A stretch of DNA of 64,000 nucleotides from Alteribacter aurantiacus DSM 18675 (GTDB taxonomy: Bacteria; Bacillota; Bacilli; Bacillales; Salisediminibacteriaceae). Below, in pieces: positions 50,261 to 57,932 of the stretch (position 1 is the stretch's first letter; every line of letters starts with the position of its first letter). Below the pieces are notes generated by a model. That model made no database searches and was not told the origin of the DNA. It worked only from the letters and a program-made list of their open reading frames with translations. Made by a program: the position numbers and the translations under genes. Location of the stretch: NCBI RefSeq assembly GCF_000429705.1, contig NZ_KE386942.1, positions 389,241-453,240 of the forward strand, given 5' to 3'.

Positions 50261-50927
50261 GGGATTCCCTCCATTGCTTTAAAAGTGACACGAACATGTT
50301 CAATCCGTCTTTCGATCCGAGCAACTCGTCAACCGCCCGCTCCGGGTGCGGCATCATGCCGAGGACATTTCCTTCTTTATTTGTAATGCCTGCAATGTTT
50401 TCGATTGATCCGTTAATATCTTCAGCGTACGTGAACGCAATTTGCCCGTTCTCTTTTAGTTCAGTAAGAGTGGCCGGGTCGCAAAAGTAATTCCCTTCAC
50501 CGTGAGCCACTGGAATGGAGACCTCTTGATTGCTTTCATATGTGGATGTAAACGGCGTCTGATTGTTTTTTACGATCAGTGTCGTAGGCTTGCAAATGAA
50601 CGTAAGCTGGCGGTTTCTTCTCATGGCACCTGGGAGCAAACCAAGCTCCAAGAGCACTTGAAATCCGTTACAAACCCCGAGTACCGGCTTCCCTTGTTGG
50701 GCCGCTTCTTTAATACCAGCGGCGATTGGGAGTCGTGCCGCAATCGCTCCTGAGCGCAAGTAATCTCCGTACGAAAAACCTCCTGGTAAAAGAACGGCGT
50801 CGTACTCTTCTAAACTCGTTTCTCGATAATCCACGTAATCCACGTCTTCGCCCAATTCGTCCTTAATAGCGTGGTACATGTCGATGTCACAGTTTGATCC
50901 TGGAAAGACGACAACGGCAAACTTCAT
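50244..50927 (-). CDS. purQ: FGAM synthase glutaminase subunit PurQ
   Basis: A 227-residue class I glutamine amidotransferase. Nucleophile Cys in VLGVCNGFQVL (about residue 86) and the catalytic His/Glu in MMPHPERAVDELLG near the end are present; the start KFAVVVFPGSNCDIDMYHA is typical. It releases ammonia for PurL. Its ATG overlaps the purS stop. Confidence 0.95.
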   Translation of the reverse strand: MKFAVVVFPGSNCDIDMYHAIKDELGEDVDYVDYRETSLEEYDAVLLPGGFSYGDYLRSGAIAARLPIAAGIKEAAQQGKPVLGVCNGFQVLLELGLLPGAMRRNRQLTFICKPTTLIVKNNQTPFTSTYESNQEVSIPVAHGEGNYFCDPATLTELKENGQIAFTYAEDINGSIENIAGITNKEGNVLGMMPHPERAVDELLGSKDGLNMFVSLLKQWRESHAITS

Positions 50928-51181
50928 TGCGCGAGTGCCTCCTTTATTTCAAAGCGGTAATCTTCAATAACAGGGTTAGCAAGAAGCTTGTCGCACATCT
51001 CTTTCACTCGTGCTTCCACCGTCTCTTTTTCCCCGTTAACGGTTAACGTAAGGACTTTCCCGATTCGTACATCTTCTACTTCTTGATAGCCGAGCTGGTG
51101 AAGAGAATGATTGACTGCGGACCCTTGTGGATCGAGTACAGCTTCCTTGAGTGTGACAAATACGTTTACTTCATACATCAT
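50924..51181 (-). CDS. purS: FGAM synthase subunit PurS
   Basis: An 85-residue ferredoxin-like protein (YEVNVFVTLKEAVLDPQGSAV, GKVLTLTVNG) that bridges PurL and PurQ. Two adjacent ATG codons (51181 and 51178) could start it; GGGGG lies upstream. The first overlaps the purC stop in an ATGA. Confidence 0.93.
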   Translation of the reverse strand: MMYEVNVFVTLKEAVLDPQGSAVNHSLHQLGYQEVEDVRIGKVLTLTVNGEKETVEARVKEMCDKLLANPVIEDYRFEIKEALAQ

Positions 51182-51894
51182 GATTGATTGCCCCCTAAGC
51201 GTGTTAGTATCGTTTCGTAACCTTTATTCAAATCTCCGAGTTGAAAGCGAAACAAATCTTTATCCAGCGATTCACCTGTTTGTTCATCCCACAGTCGGCA
51301 TGTGTCAGGCGACACTTCATCCGCGAGTAGCACGTCGTTTGCCTCGTCTCTTCCGAATTCGAGCTTGAAATCAACAAGGATGAGGTCCGCTTCTTTGAAA
51401 AGAAATGTGAGAACGCGGTTGACTCTTGTGGCAATTTCACGAATCGTCAGTAGCTCCTCTTCTGTGGCGATCTTCAAATAAGCGATGTGATCGGTGTTTA
51501 TAAGCGGATCCCCGAGCTCGTCGTCTTTGTAATAAAACTCAATGATCGGATCTTGGAATCGTTCCCCTCTTTTTAGGCCGAGCCTTTTTACGAGGCTTCC
51601 TGCGGCCACGTTTCGTACAACCACTTCAATAGGGATAATGTCGACCTTTTTTACGAGTTGCTCTGTTTCAGAAAGACGTTCGACGAAATGGTTTGGAACT
51701 CCGGCTTCGTGGAGCTTTGAAAATATGAGACTGCTGATCTCGTTATTCAAACGGCCTTTTCCTTCGAGTACGTCTTTCTTTTCCCCGTTAAACGCGGTCG
51801 CATCGTCTTTATAAGCGACGCGGTAGACGTTTTTGTCGCTGGTTTCGTAGATTCGCTTGGCTTTCCCTTCGTATAAACACGCTTCAGTAGTCAT
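51178..51894 (-). CDS. purC: SAICAR synthetase PurC
   Basis: A 238-residue ATP-dependent ligase joining aspartate to CAIR. Words: LYEGKAKRIYETSDKNVYRV, NEISSLIFSKLHEAGVPNHF, VVRNVAAGSLVKRLG, LVDFKLEFGRD and DEVSPDTCRLWD. AAAGGGGGATCCC selects the ATG at 51894; the longer frame to 51990 has no ribosome binding site. Unusually, 342 bases with a hairpin element separate it from purB. Confidence 0.95.
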   Translation of the reverse strand: MTTEACLYEGKAKRIYETSDKNVYRVAYKDDATAFNGEKKDVLEGKGRLNNEISSLIFSKLHEAGVPNHFVERLSETEQLVKKVDIIPIEVVVRNVAAGSLVKRLGLKRGERFQDPIIEFYYKDDELGDPLINTDHIAYLKIATEEELLTIREIATRVNRVLTFLFKEADLILVDFKLEFGRDEANDVLLADEVSPDTCRLWDEQTGESLDKDLFRFQLGDLNKGYETILTRLGGNQS

Positions 51895-52076
51895 GGGATC
51901 CCCCTTTGATGTAAGAAGATTTTTAATTTTGGGAAAATATGTGATTGTAAGAGGACCTAGGTGGACCTCTATATAGATATTTATAGACAAGTAGTGATTT
52001 GCGCACTATAAAAAATTTTAACTATGCACAGTGCTTTTCGATCTCCTCTTTTGCTGACATCCTTTGTTAAAAGTAT

Positions 52077-52197
52077 GAAGCAACCGGAATGGCCGAGACT
52101 CCTGCGGTGATGGGGGCCAGAGTGAGACCCCGCAGTGCGTAGCACGAGGAGGCTCACCGGAACCTCCGCGGAAAGCGAAGGCCATGCAGGCTGCTTC
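52077..52197. repeat. Dispersed hairpin element, copy 1 (inside the pur operon)
   Basis: The outer arms GAAGCAACCGGAATGGCC (52077-52094) and GGCCATGCAGGCTGCTTC (52180-52197) pair at about 15 of 18 positions. The core (ACTCCTGCGG, TGAGACCCCGCAG, GAGGAGGCTCACC, CCTCCGCGGAAAGCGAAG) is shared with the element at 57747-57865. Inner pairings CTGCGG/CCGCAG and GTGAG/CTCAC are possible. It lies in the 342-base gap between purB and purC; the rest of that gap (51895-52076) shows nothing I can name. Confidence 0.8.
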
Positions 52198-52236
52198 AAT
52201 ATCAACTTTGGTTAAAACCTAATGCCTACTTGGTTA

Positions 52237-53535
52237 TTACTTCGTCAACCCGCAGCGTTCGAAGATCCCGTCCACTTGAGTGAGGTGGTGGCGGTAATCG
52301 AAGCAATCGTCCAGTTCTGCAGATGATAACAAGTTGGTGATTTTTTCGTCTGCTTCCACAAGCTCGCGGAAAGGCATTTCTTTTTCCCATGCTTCCATGG
52401 CTTTTGGCTGAACAAGGTCATATGCCTCTTCACGGGCAAGCCCTTTATCGATAAGGGATAAAAGCACGCGCTGAGAATAAATTAACCCAAACGTGCGTCC
52501 CATGTTACGCTTCATGTTTTCAGGGAACACGGTAAGGTTTTTCACGATGTTGCCGAAACGGTTGAGCATGTAGTTTAGGGCAATCGTCGCATCCGGTAAA
52601 ATAATGCGTTCTGCAGATGAGTGCGAGATGTCACGCTCATGCCAGAGAGGAACGTTTTCGTACGCTGTCATCATGTGCCCGCGGATTACACGGCTTAAGC
52701 CTGTCATGTTTTCAGATCCAATCGGATTACGTTTGTGAGGCATCGCAGACGATCCTTTTTGCCCTTTAGCAAAAAACTCTTCCACTTCGCGCATTTCCGT
52801 TTTTTGCAGGCCACGAATCTCAACAGCCATTTTTTCAATCGATGTTGCGATCAACGACAAGGTTGCCATGTAGTGGGCATGACGATCACGCTGCAATGTT
52901 TGTGTTGAAACCGTCGCAGCTTCAAGACCAAGTCCTTCACAAACAAAACGCTCCACGAATGGGTCGATATTCGCGTATGTACCAACAGCTCCTGAAAGTT
53001 TACCTACACGAACGGTTTCAGCCGCTTGCTTGAACCGCTCCAAGTTACGCTTCATTTCTTCATACCAAAGGGCAAGTTTAAGACCGAATGTGGTCGGCTC
53101 AGCGTGAACCCCGTGCGTACGCCCCATCATGACCGTATCTTTGTGTTCAATCGCTTTGTCCTTTAAGATCTCAATGAAACGCTCCAAATCGGCGAGAATG
53201 ATCTCGTTCGCTTGTTTTAATAAGTAAGAAAGGGCCGTGTCAACAACGTCTGTGCTCGTAAGTCCATAGTGAACCCACTTCCGTTCTTCACCAAGAGTTT
53301 CAGACACGGCGCGTGTAAATGCAACAACGTCATGACGTGTTTCTGCTTCAATTTCAAGAATGCGTTCTACGTCAAAGCCCGCATTTTCACGGATTTTCAC
53401 TACGTCTTCTTTTGGAATATCTCCGAGTTCTGCCCATGCTTCACAGGCTTTAATTTCAACTTCAAGCCACGCTTGGTATCGGTTTTCATCTGTCCAGATG
53501 GCGCCCATTTCCGGGCGAGTATAACGTTCAATCAT
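52237..53535 (-). CDS. purB: Adenylosuccinate lyase PurB
   Basis: A 432-residue fumarase-superfamily enzyme that cleaves SAICAR and adenylosuccinate, releasing fumarate. Start MIERYTRPEMGAIWTDENRY; active-site stretches TSTDVVDTALSYL, GRTHGVHAEPTTFGLKLALW and the signature loop GSSAMPHKRNPIGSEN. ATG at 53535 follows GGAGG; a frame to 53568 overlaps purK and is rejected. Here it is followed by the hairpin element before purC. Confidence 0.96.
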   Translation of the reverse strand: MIERYTRPEMGAIWTDENRYQAWLEVEIKACEAWAELGDIPKEDVVKIRENAGFDVERILEIEAETRHDVVAFTRAVSETLGEERKWVHYGLTSTDVVDTALSYLLKQANEIILADLERFIEILKDKAIEHKDTVMMGRTHGVHAEPTTFGLKLALWYEEMKRNLERFKQAAETVRVGKLSGAVGTYANIDPFVERFVCEGLGLEAATVSTQTLQRDRHAHYMATLSLIATSIEKMAVEIRGLQKTEMREVEEFFAKGQKGSSAMPHKRNPIGSENMTGLSRVIRGHMMTAYENVPLWHERDISHSSAERIILPDATIALNYMLNRFGNIVKNLTVFPENMKRNMGRTFGLIYSQRVLLSLIDKGLAREEAYDLVQPKAMEAWEKEMPFRELVEADEKITNLLSSAELDDCFDYRHHLTQVDGIFERCGLTK

Positions 53536-54680
53536 CGGTTTGCCTCCATTGCTTCTTGTTCTCTCCAAATTGAGGATGAGTGGATGTTTTCAAGAATCCT
53601 ATTTGTATCTTCCCCAAGAATGGTTAAATGCCCCATCTTTCGCCCCGGCTTTGCTTCTTCTTTTCCATATAAGTGCAAGTGAGCGGTTGGAAATTCATCA
53701 AGTTTCTCAAGGATTCTTGGTACATGCTCCCCTAATATATTAACCATCACAACCGGCTTTAGTAAATCGGTCTTTCCGAGTGGCAGGTCGCACACAGCTC
53801 GGATGTGTTGCTCAAACTGTGATGTGTCGCATGCATTGATCGTAAAGTGACCGGAATTGTGCGGCCTGGGTGCCAGTTCGTTTACGTAAAGCACGTCGTC
53901 TTTTGTGAGAAACATCTCAACCGCCAACGTTCCTACGAGGTGAAAAGATTCGGCGAGCTTTCTGGCTAAAAGAACGGCTTCTTCTTGTACCCTGTAGCTT
54001 GTTCTTGCTGGGACAATCGTTTGGTGCAAGATGTTGTTTCGGTGGACGTTTTCCGCAACTGGGAAAACGGTCGTTTCCCCTGACACGCTTCTGGTGACAA
54101 TGACACTCAGTTCTTTTTCAAATGGAATCCATGCTTCGAGGACGAATGGCCCGTTTTGTTTAAGGCGCTCCCAAGCTTCTCGGATGTCTCCTTGTTCGTT
54201 TAAAACGGCCTGCCCTTTTCCATCATAGCCGCCTCGAGTTGTTTTCAAGACGCATGGAAAACCCAGTTCGTCCGTTGCCTTCTTGAGGTCCTTTTCTGTG
54301 TTCACTTCTCTGTATGGTGCGATCGAAACGCCGAACGACCGTATTGCTTTTTTCTCTTGAAGGCGGTCTTGTGAAATAGCCAAGAGGTCGCTTCCTTGAG
54401 GAAAATCGGCATGTTCCTCGAGCCACGAGGCGACGGTAGAGTCGATGTTTTCGAATTCGTATGTGACAACGTCCGAAGAATGAGCCAGTTTTTTTGCCCC
54501 GTCCAGATCGTTGTAGTCAGAGATGACTTCTTGGTCGGCAACTTGTGCGGCAGGCGAATCGGCTTTTGGTTCAAGCACAGCTGTGCGATATCCAATTTCG
54601 CGAGCAGCGAGGGCCATCATTCGACCAAGTTGGCCGCCTCCGAGGATTCCGATCGTTTTGCCAGGAAGAACTCTCGTCAT
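53532..54680 (-). CDS. purK: N5-carboxyaminoimidazole ribonucleotide synthase PurK
   Basis: A 382-residue ATP-grasp enzyme that carboxylates AIR with bicarbonate. Words: TIGILGGGQLGRMMALAA, VLKTTRGGYDGKGQAVL, LAVEMFLTKDDVLYVNELAPRPHN split near residue 260 and GKEEAKPGRKMGHLTIL. The start overlaps the purE stop and its end overlaps the purB start, so purEKB are translationally coupled. Confidence 0.95.
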   Translation of the reverse strand: MTRVLPGKTIGILGGGQLGRMMALAAREIGYRTAVLEPKADSPAAQVADQEVISDYNDLDGAKKLAHSSDVVTYEFENIDSTVASWLEEHADFPQGSDLLAISQDRLQEKKAIRSFGVSIAPYREVNTEKDLKKATDELGFPCVLKTTRGGYDGKGQAVLNEQGDIREAWERLKQNGPFVLEAWIPFEKELSVIVTRSVSGETTVFPVAENVHRNNILHQTIVPARTSYRVQEEAVLLARKLAESFHLVGTLAVEMFLTKDDVLYVNELAPRPHNSGHFTINACDTSQFEQHIRAVCDLPLGKTDLLKPVVMVNILGEHVPRILEKLDEFPTAHLHLYGKEEAKPGRKMGHLTILGEDTNRILENIHSSSIWREQEAMEANR

Positions 54681-55162
54681 AGCAGCTTCGCCCCACTTTC
54701 CATGACTTCTTCTTGTTTCTTGTCTCTTCGGTATTGAAGCTTAGTTGCGATCGATTCGTCATGAACAGCCAGTTGTTGCGCCGCGAGAAGTCCCGCGTTT
54801 GTGGCCCCTGCTTTTCCGATTGCCACAGTAGCTACTGGTACACCAGCTGGCATTTGCACAATAGACAAAAGGGAATCGAGGCCGTTCAAGGCTTTAGATT
54901 GAACCGGTACCCCGATTACGGGCAAAAGAGTTTTTGCCGCGACCATGCCAGGTAAATGGGCGGCACCGCCTGCTCCGGCGATAATCACTTCAATTCCACG
55001 TGCTTTCGCCGTTTCTGCGTATTCAAACATAAGATCCGGAGTCCGATGAGCAGAGACGATCTTTTTTTCATAAGGAATGGCTAGCTCTTCAAGTACGTCT
55101 GTTGCATCTTGCATCGTGTCCCAATCAGAGATAGAACCCATAATCACACCGACCTTGACCAT
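54677..55162 (-). CDS. purE: N5-CAIR mutase PurE
   Basis: A 161-residue mutase that moves the carboxyl group to make CAIR. It has VGVIMGSISDWDTMQDA at the start (substrate binding), EKKIVSAHRTPDLMFEYAE and IIAGAGGAAHLPGMVAAKT. GAAGGGAA precedes the ATG. First gene of the pur operon; the leader upstream holds a phased repeat array, a terminator and a guanine riboswitch. Confidence 0.95.
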   Translation of the reverse strand: MVKVGVIMGSISDWDTMQDATDVLEELAIPYEKKIVSAHRTPDLMFEYAETAKARGIEVIIAGAGGAAHLPGMVAAKTLLPVIGVPVQSKALNGLDSLLSIVQMPAGVPVATVAIGKAGATNAGLLAAQQLAVHDESIATKLQYRRDKKQEEVMESGAKLL

Positions 55163-55195
55163 TGGAAATTCCCTTCTTTCGTGAGCGGATTTTTT

Positions 55196-55300
55196 GATTT
55201 GGTAGAATGAATAAACATTTTGGAAAAATGAATTGCTTTTATGGCAGAATTAATCGTCATTTTGGAAGAAATACCGAACGTTTTGGTAGAAATAAATCCA
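55196..55300. repeat. Phased array E: TTTTGGWAGAAAT every 21 bp, in the pur leader
   Basis: The GG of the word falls at 55201, 55222, 55243, 55264 and 55285, exactly 21 bp apart in five units (TTTGGTAGAATGA, TTTTGGAAAAATG, TTATGGCAGAATT, TTTTGGAAGAAAT, TTTTGGTAGAAAT). It lies between the riboswitch terminator and purE. Read in the direction of the operon the unit is ATTTCTTCCAAAAT plus seven variable bases. Confidence 0.85.
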
Positions 55301-55339
55301 AGACGCTCAAGCTTTCGCCCTCGAATCAAAATGCAAAAA

Positions 55340-55383
55340 CAAAAAACGTGTCCATTTGCCCATAGGAGGACAAACGCACACGT
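55340..55383 (-). terminator. Riboswitch-controlled terminator of the pur operon
   Basis: On the minus strand ACGTGTGCGTTTGTCC pairs imperfectly with GGGCAAATGGACACGT, followed by TTTTTTG. It lies about 105 bases downstream of the guanine aptamer, where ligand-bound RNA would favour termination. Confidence 0.75.
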
Positions 55384-55488
55384 ATCCGTTACGAGGCAGA
55401 CCTCAGGCGTAAATCGTCGCGTATTGTTCATGACGGACGGTTCGCTGACTGATGATCGCTTGCTCTCGCACTCACGTATATCGGTCGT

Positions 55489-55557
55489 CCTCATAGGCCG
55501 GCAATTTACGGTCGCCAGGTAGAAACTTTCGGGCCCTATTCCCGAGATTATATGAGG
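55489..55557 (-). ncRNA. Purine (guanine-type) riboswitch
   Basis: Read on the minus strand, P1 is formed by CCTCATA and TATGAGG. The conserved core words TATAATC, GTTTCTACC (J2/3) and CCGTAAA (L3) are all present. The J3/1 segment is GCC before TATGAGG, so the specificity base is C, which selects guanine or hypoxanthine rather than adenine. It controls the pur operon with the terminator at 55340. Confidence 0.95.
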
Positions 55558-55584
55558 TCTCTTTTCATTCGTTTTGTCGCTTCA

Positions 55585-55663
55585 ATCGTAACAAGAGATC
55601 TGTGTTCATGTCAACTAAAATCGAACGAAATGATTCGTTTCACTTGTAACGTTCGTCTTTTAG
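55585..55663 (-). promoter_or_regulatory. pur operon promoter with two inverted PurR boxes
   Basis: Minus-strand TTGACA (55609-55614) with TACGAT 18 bases further reads as the promoter. Just upstream, AAAATCGAACGAAAT (about 55617-55631) and, inverted, AACGTTCGTCTTTT (55648-55661) match the PurBox (AWWWCCGAACWWT) pair arrangement, about 16 bases apart. This predicts PurR repression relieved by PRPP. The remaining stretch to 55775 shows no further feature. Confidence 0.75.
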
Positions 55664-55775
55664 CTATTATTTAACAAAAATCGTTGTCTTTTTCTTACAT
55701 TTGAGATTTACGTTCGAACCTTCTAGGCCATGATATATTCAATCAACAGACTTACAAAGGCATGACCTTCATTAT

Positions 55776-56363
55776 TTAATCCTCCCAATAAAAAATAGCA
55801 TCCATCTCTATATATTGGTTAGGTTCACGATAAATTGTAGGGATCTTCACTTGAAGAGATAACGGTTTATCTAATTGCTCCGGTCTCAACCGCTTAATAT
55901 CAAAAGCACGTAGCGCTTCATTTACTTGTTTTTCGATTGCTTCTAATTTCTCACTCACATATAAGCGATTTGGGCTATCGAGCATCCCATGTCCTCCACT
56001 TACTTCTTCGTTTGTTTGAATACGAATTTTCTTGAACCGATGATCTTCACCCATAATCGCTACAGGAGCCAGCCGACATATATCAATAATTATTCCACTT
56101 ATCTCCACCTCTTGCATTCCGTTTTTCTCTTGAACAATTGTCACATCTTCTTTTCGATAACAAAAAAATTGAACAAAGGAGGCATACCCACTTCCAAAAT
56201 GGTTCCATTCTGCTTCGCAAATAAGATTAGGAATACGATTGATATGATAAAACAAGCGTCTCATGTGTGCTTCAACTTCTCGCTCATTACCTGTATCATA
56301 AGGAAAACGGCTCCCAACAATCTTACCGTTAATTAAATCTTGTAATTGTTCCCTAGAGAACAT
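55776..56363 (-). CDS. Orphan protein of unknown function
   Basis: A 195-residue soluble protein with no signal peptide or membrane helix. It begins MFSREQLQDLINGKIVGSRF, has DICRLAPVAIMGEDHRFKK in the middle and ends IPTIYREPNQYIEMDAIFYW. The alternation of short strands and the all-soluble build are reminiscent of immunity proteins of contact toxins, but I cannot name a family and no toxin gene is next to it. GAGAGAGGTG precedes the ATG. It is an insertion between purE and yebG, which I recall as neighbours in B. subtilis. Confidence 0.6.
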   Translation of the reverse strand: MFSREQLQDLINGKIVGSRFPYDTGNEREVEAHMRRLFYHINRIPNLICEAEWNHFGSGYASFVQFFCYRKEDVTIVQEKNGMQEVEISGIIIDICRLAPVAIMGEDHRFKKIRIQTNEEVSGGHGMLDSPNRLYVSEKLEAIEKQVNEALRAFDIKRLRPEQLDKPLSLQVKIPTIYREPNQYIEMDAIFYWED

Positions 56364-56462
56364 AAAAAAGCACCTCTCTCCTTAAATAATGAAGACGACT
56401 CTTCCCTTCGTTTTCATACTTCTACTATTGTGCAATGTTCGACCAACCTCCTTATCTACACG

Positions 56463-56496
56463 CAAAACAGCCCAGTTCTTTTATTGACTGAGCTGC
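56463..56496 (-). terminator. Intrinsic terminator after yebG
   Basis: CAGCTCAGT pairs with AACTGGGCTG (minus strand) around CAATAAAAG, followed by TTTTG. Confidence 0.8.
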
Positions 56497-56530
56497 TCCT
56501 CGTTATGGTAATTTTGTTTTAAGTTAAATG

Positions 56531-56737
56531 TTACTTACTCGTAAGCTTCCCTTCAAAAACGATCCGCTGATGAGAGACTTCTACTTCTATTTTGCCATTC
56601 TTTCTCACTTCTTTTAACACGGGTTCTTCCATACGACGAACGGGCGTGTACCCGGCTTTCGCCATGCGATCGAGGCAGTCACCGATCGTTTCATTCTCTT
56701 CAACATGAAACTTTTCTTTCTTTTTCCCTTTTCCCAT
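56531..56737 (-). CDS. yebG: NETI motif protein YebG
   Basis: A 68-residue protein with a basic N-terminus (GKGKKKEKFHVEENETIGDC), the NETI motif at residues 15-18, and GYTPVRRMEEPVLKE. Family members are small, cytoplasmic and of unknown function, and in B. subtilis the gene lies between yebE and purE. It starts three bases after the yebE stop, so the two are co-transcribed. Confidence 0.88.
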   Translation of the reverse strand: MGKGKKKEKFHVEENETIGDCLDRMAKAGYTPVRRMEEPVLKEVRKNGKIEVEVSHQRIVFEGKLTSK

Positions 56738-56740
56738 GCG

Positions 56741-57280
56741 TTACCTCCGTATGCCTTTGACCCAGAATCCACCGTAAAACATCTTTGTATCGTGAGAGAT
56801 GATAAACGCGTGAGGATCGAGGTCTTTCACTGTATTGTAAAGGTGTGTTTGGGATTTTCTGGAGGTGAGGATTTCCATCATGAGTCGTTCACCTTCACGC
56901 CCGTATGCAACCCAGTTTGTCACACCGTACCCTTTATCCCGTAATGCATTTGGGATGTCAGGCTCATATTCTTTTGTAATCACGTTAACAGTAATATACC
57001 CCAGAGCGAGCTTTTCTTCAATTTTCATTCCAACGATCACACCGATGCCGTACCCAATGGCATAAGCAATGAGGTTTGCCGGCTGATCCAAGTTATCAAG
57101 TACAAGCCCCAATCCGACGATGTAAATCACAATTTCAACCACACTTGTAATGGCCGCCAGATAACGTTGGCTTTTAAACGTAAATATCATCCGAATCGTA
57201 AACAGTGTGACGTAAACAACGTTAATCACAAGAATGATTACAAGCATCCCAATAGCGTGATCGAGTAACACTTGGAGCAA
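56741..57280 (-). CDS. yebE: UPF0316 / DUF2179 membrane protein YebE
   Basis: A 179-residue protein with three N-terminal helices (IGMLVIILVINVVYVTLFTI and two more) and a soluble DUF2179 domain (GYGVTNWVAYGREGERLMME, FIISHDTKMFYGGFWVKG). DUF2179 domains resemble small regulatory PII-like folds. The start is TTG at 57280 with GGGGGAG upstream. Same order as B. subtilis yebE-yebG. Confidence 0.88.
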   Translation of the reverse strand: MLQVLLDHAIGMLVIILVINVVYVTLFTIRMIFTFKSQRYLAAITSVVEIVIYIVGLGLVLDNLDQPANLIAYAIGYGIGVIVGMKIEEKLALGYITVNVITKEYEPDIPNALRDKGYGVTNWVAYGREGERLMMEILTSRKSQTHLYNTVKDLDPHAFIISHDTKMFYGGFWVKGIRR

Positions 57281-57410
57281 TCAAACTCCCCCTCTACATC
57301 CTCTAAAATCTCTCCTGTTCCCTTCTAAACTCGTCTCTTCTCTCTAATAACCAGTCTATTTTCGTAGATTAGCGTTTAGTCATTCGTTTTTACGAGTCGA
57401 CAAATCCATA

Positions 57411-57442
57411 GAAAAAAGGACTTTCTGGTAGAAAGAAAGTCC
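57411..57442 (-). terminator. Intrinsic terminator of the bpsAB side
   Basis: AAAAAGGACTTTCT pairs with AGAAAGAAAGTCC; six T residues follow on the minus strand. It lies 490 bases past the bpsB stop and would catch readthrough before yebE. The stretch 57443-57746 holds no recognisable feature. Confidence 0.75.
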
Positions 57443-57746
57443 ATACAATCGTAGATGTAAAAGCTCGTCGCTGGGAGTCGCCACCTTTCACTCCATTTGA
57501 TACTTTATTAAAAGATGATCTCTATATAACAAACAGCTTATTTAAACTTTTAAGAGTATCAACTTTTCTTTCTCCTTCATCGTGTTATTTAACACTTGAA
57601 ATGGTGTCTCGCTATTCTTCTTATATACTTCCTCCATAAACTTCGAATGGCTTCTGTAGGTCGATAAAATAGGTTGCTTTACTTAATTGGTGAAGCCCCA
57701 TAATCTATGTAACTGTTACAGACAATCTGACTTTGACCATGTGAAT

Positions 57747-57865
57747 AGGTGTAGCCGGAATGTTCGAAGACTCCTGCGGAAGTGGGGGCAAGGCGAGACC
57801 CCGCAGCGAAGCGAGGAGGCTCGCCAGCACCTCCGCGGAAAGCGAAGAACATTCCGGCTACACCT
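57747..57865. repeat. Dispersed hairpin element, copy 2
   Basis: The outer arms AGGTGTAGCCGGAATGTTC (57747-57765) and GAACATTCCGGCTACACCT (57847-57865) are a perfect 19-bp inverted repeat. The core matches copy 1 (ACTCCTGCGG, CGAGACCCCGCAG, GAGGAGGCTCGCC, CCTCCGCGGAAAGCGAAG). The inner stem is GCGAG/CTCGC here against GTGAG/CTCAC in copy 1. It lies between bpsB and the terminator at 57411. Confidence 0.85.
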
Positions 57866-57932
57866 TTCTTCAACTTATTTACTTTAAACAATCCCTTAAG
57901 TTTATGGCTATGGATACTATCCCCGCACAATT

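Noticed and set aside
55489..55557. Adenine-type reading of the riboswitch
   Set aside because: The specificity position before TATGAGG is C, which pairs with guanine, and a pur operon leader normally carries the guanine class.
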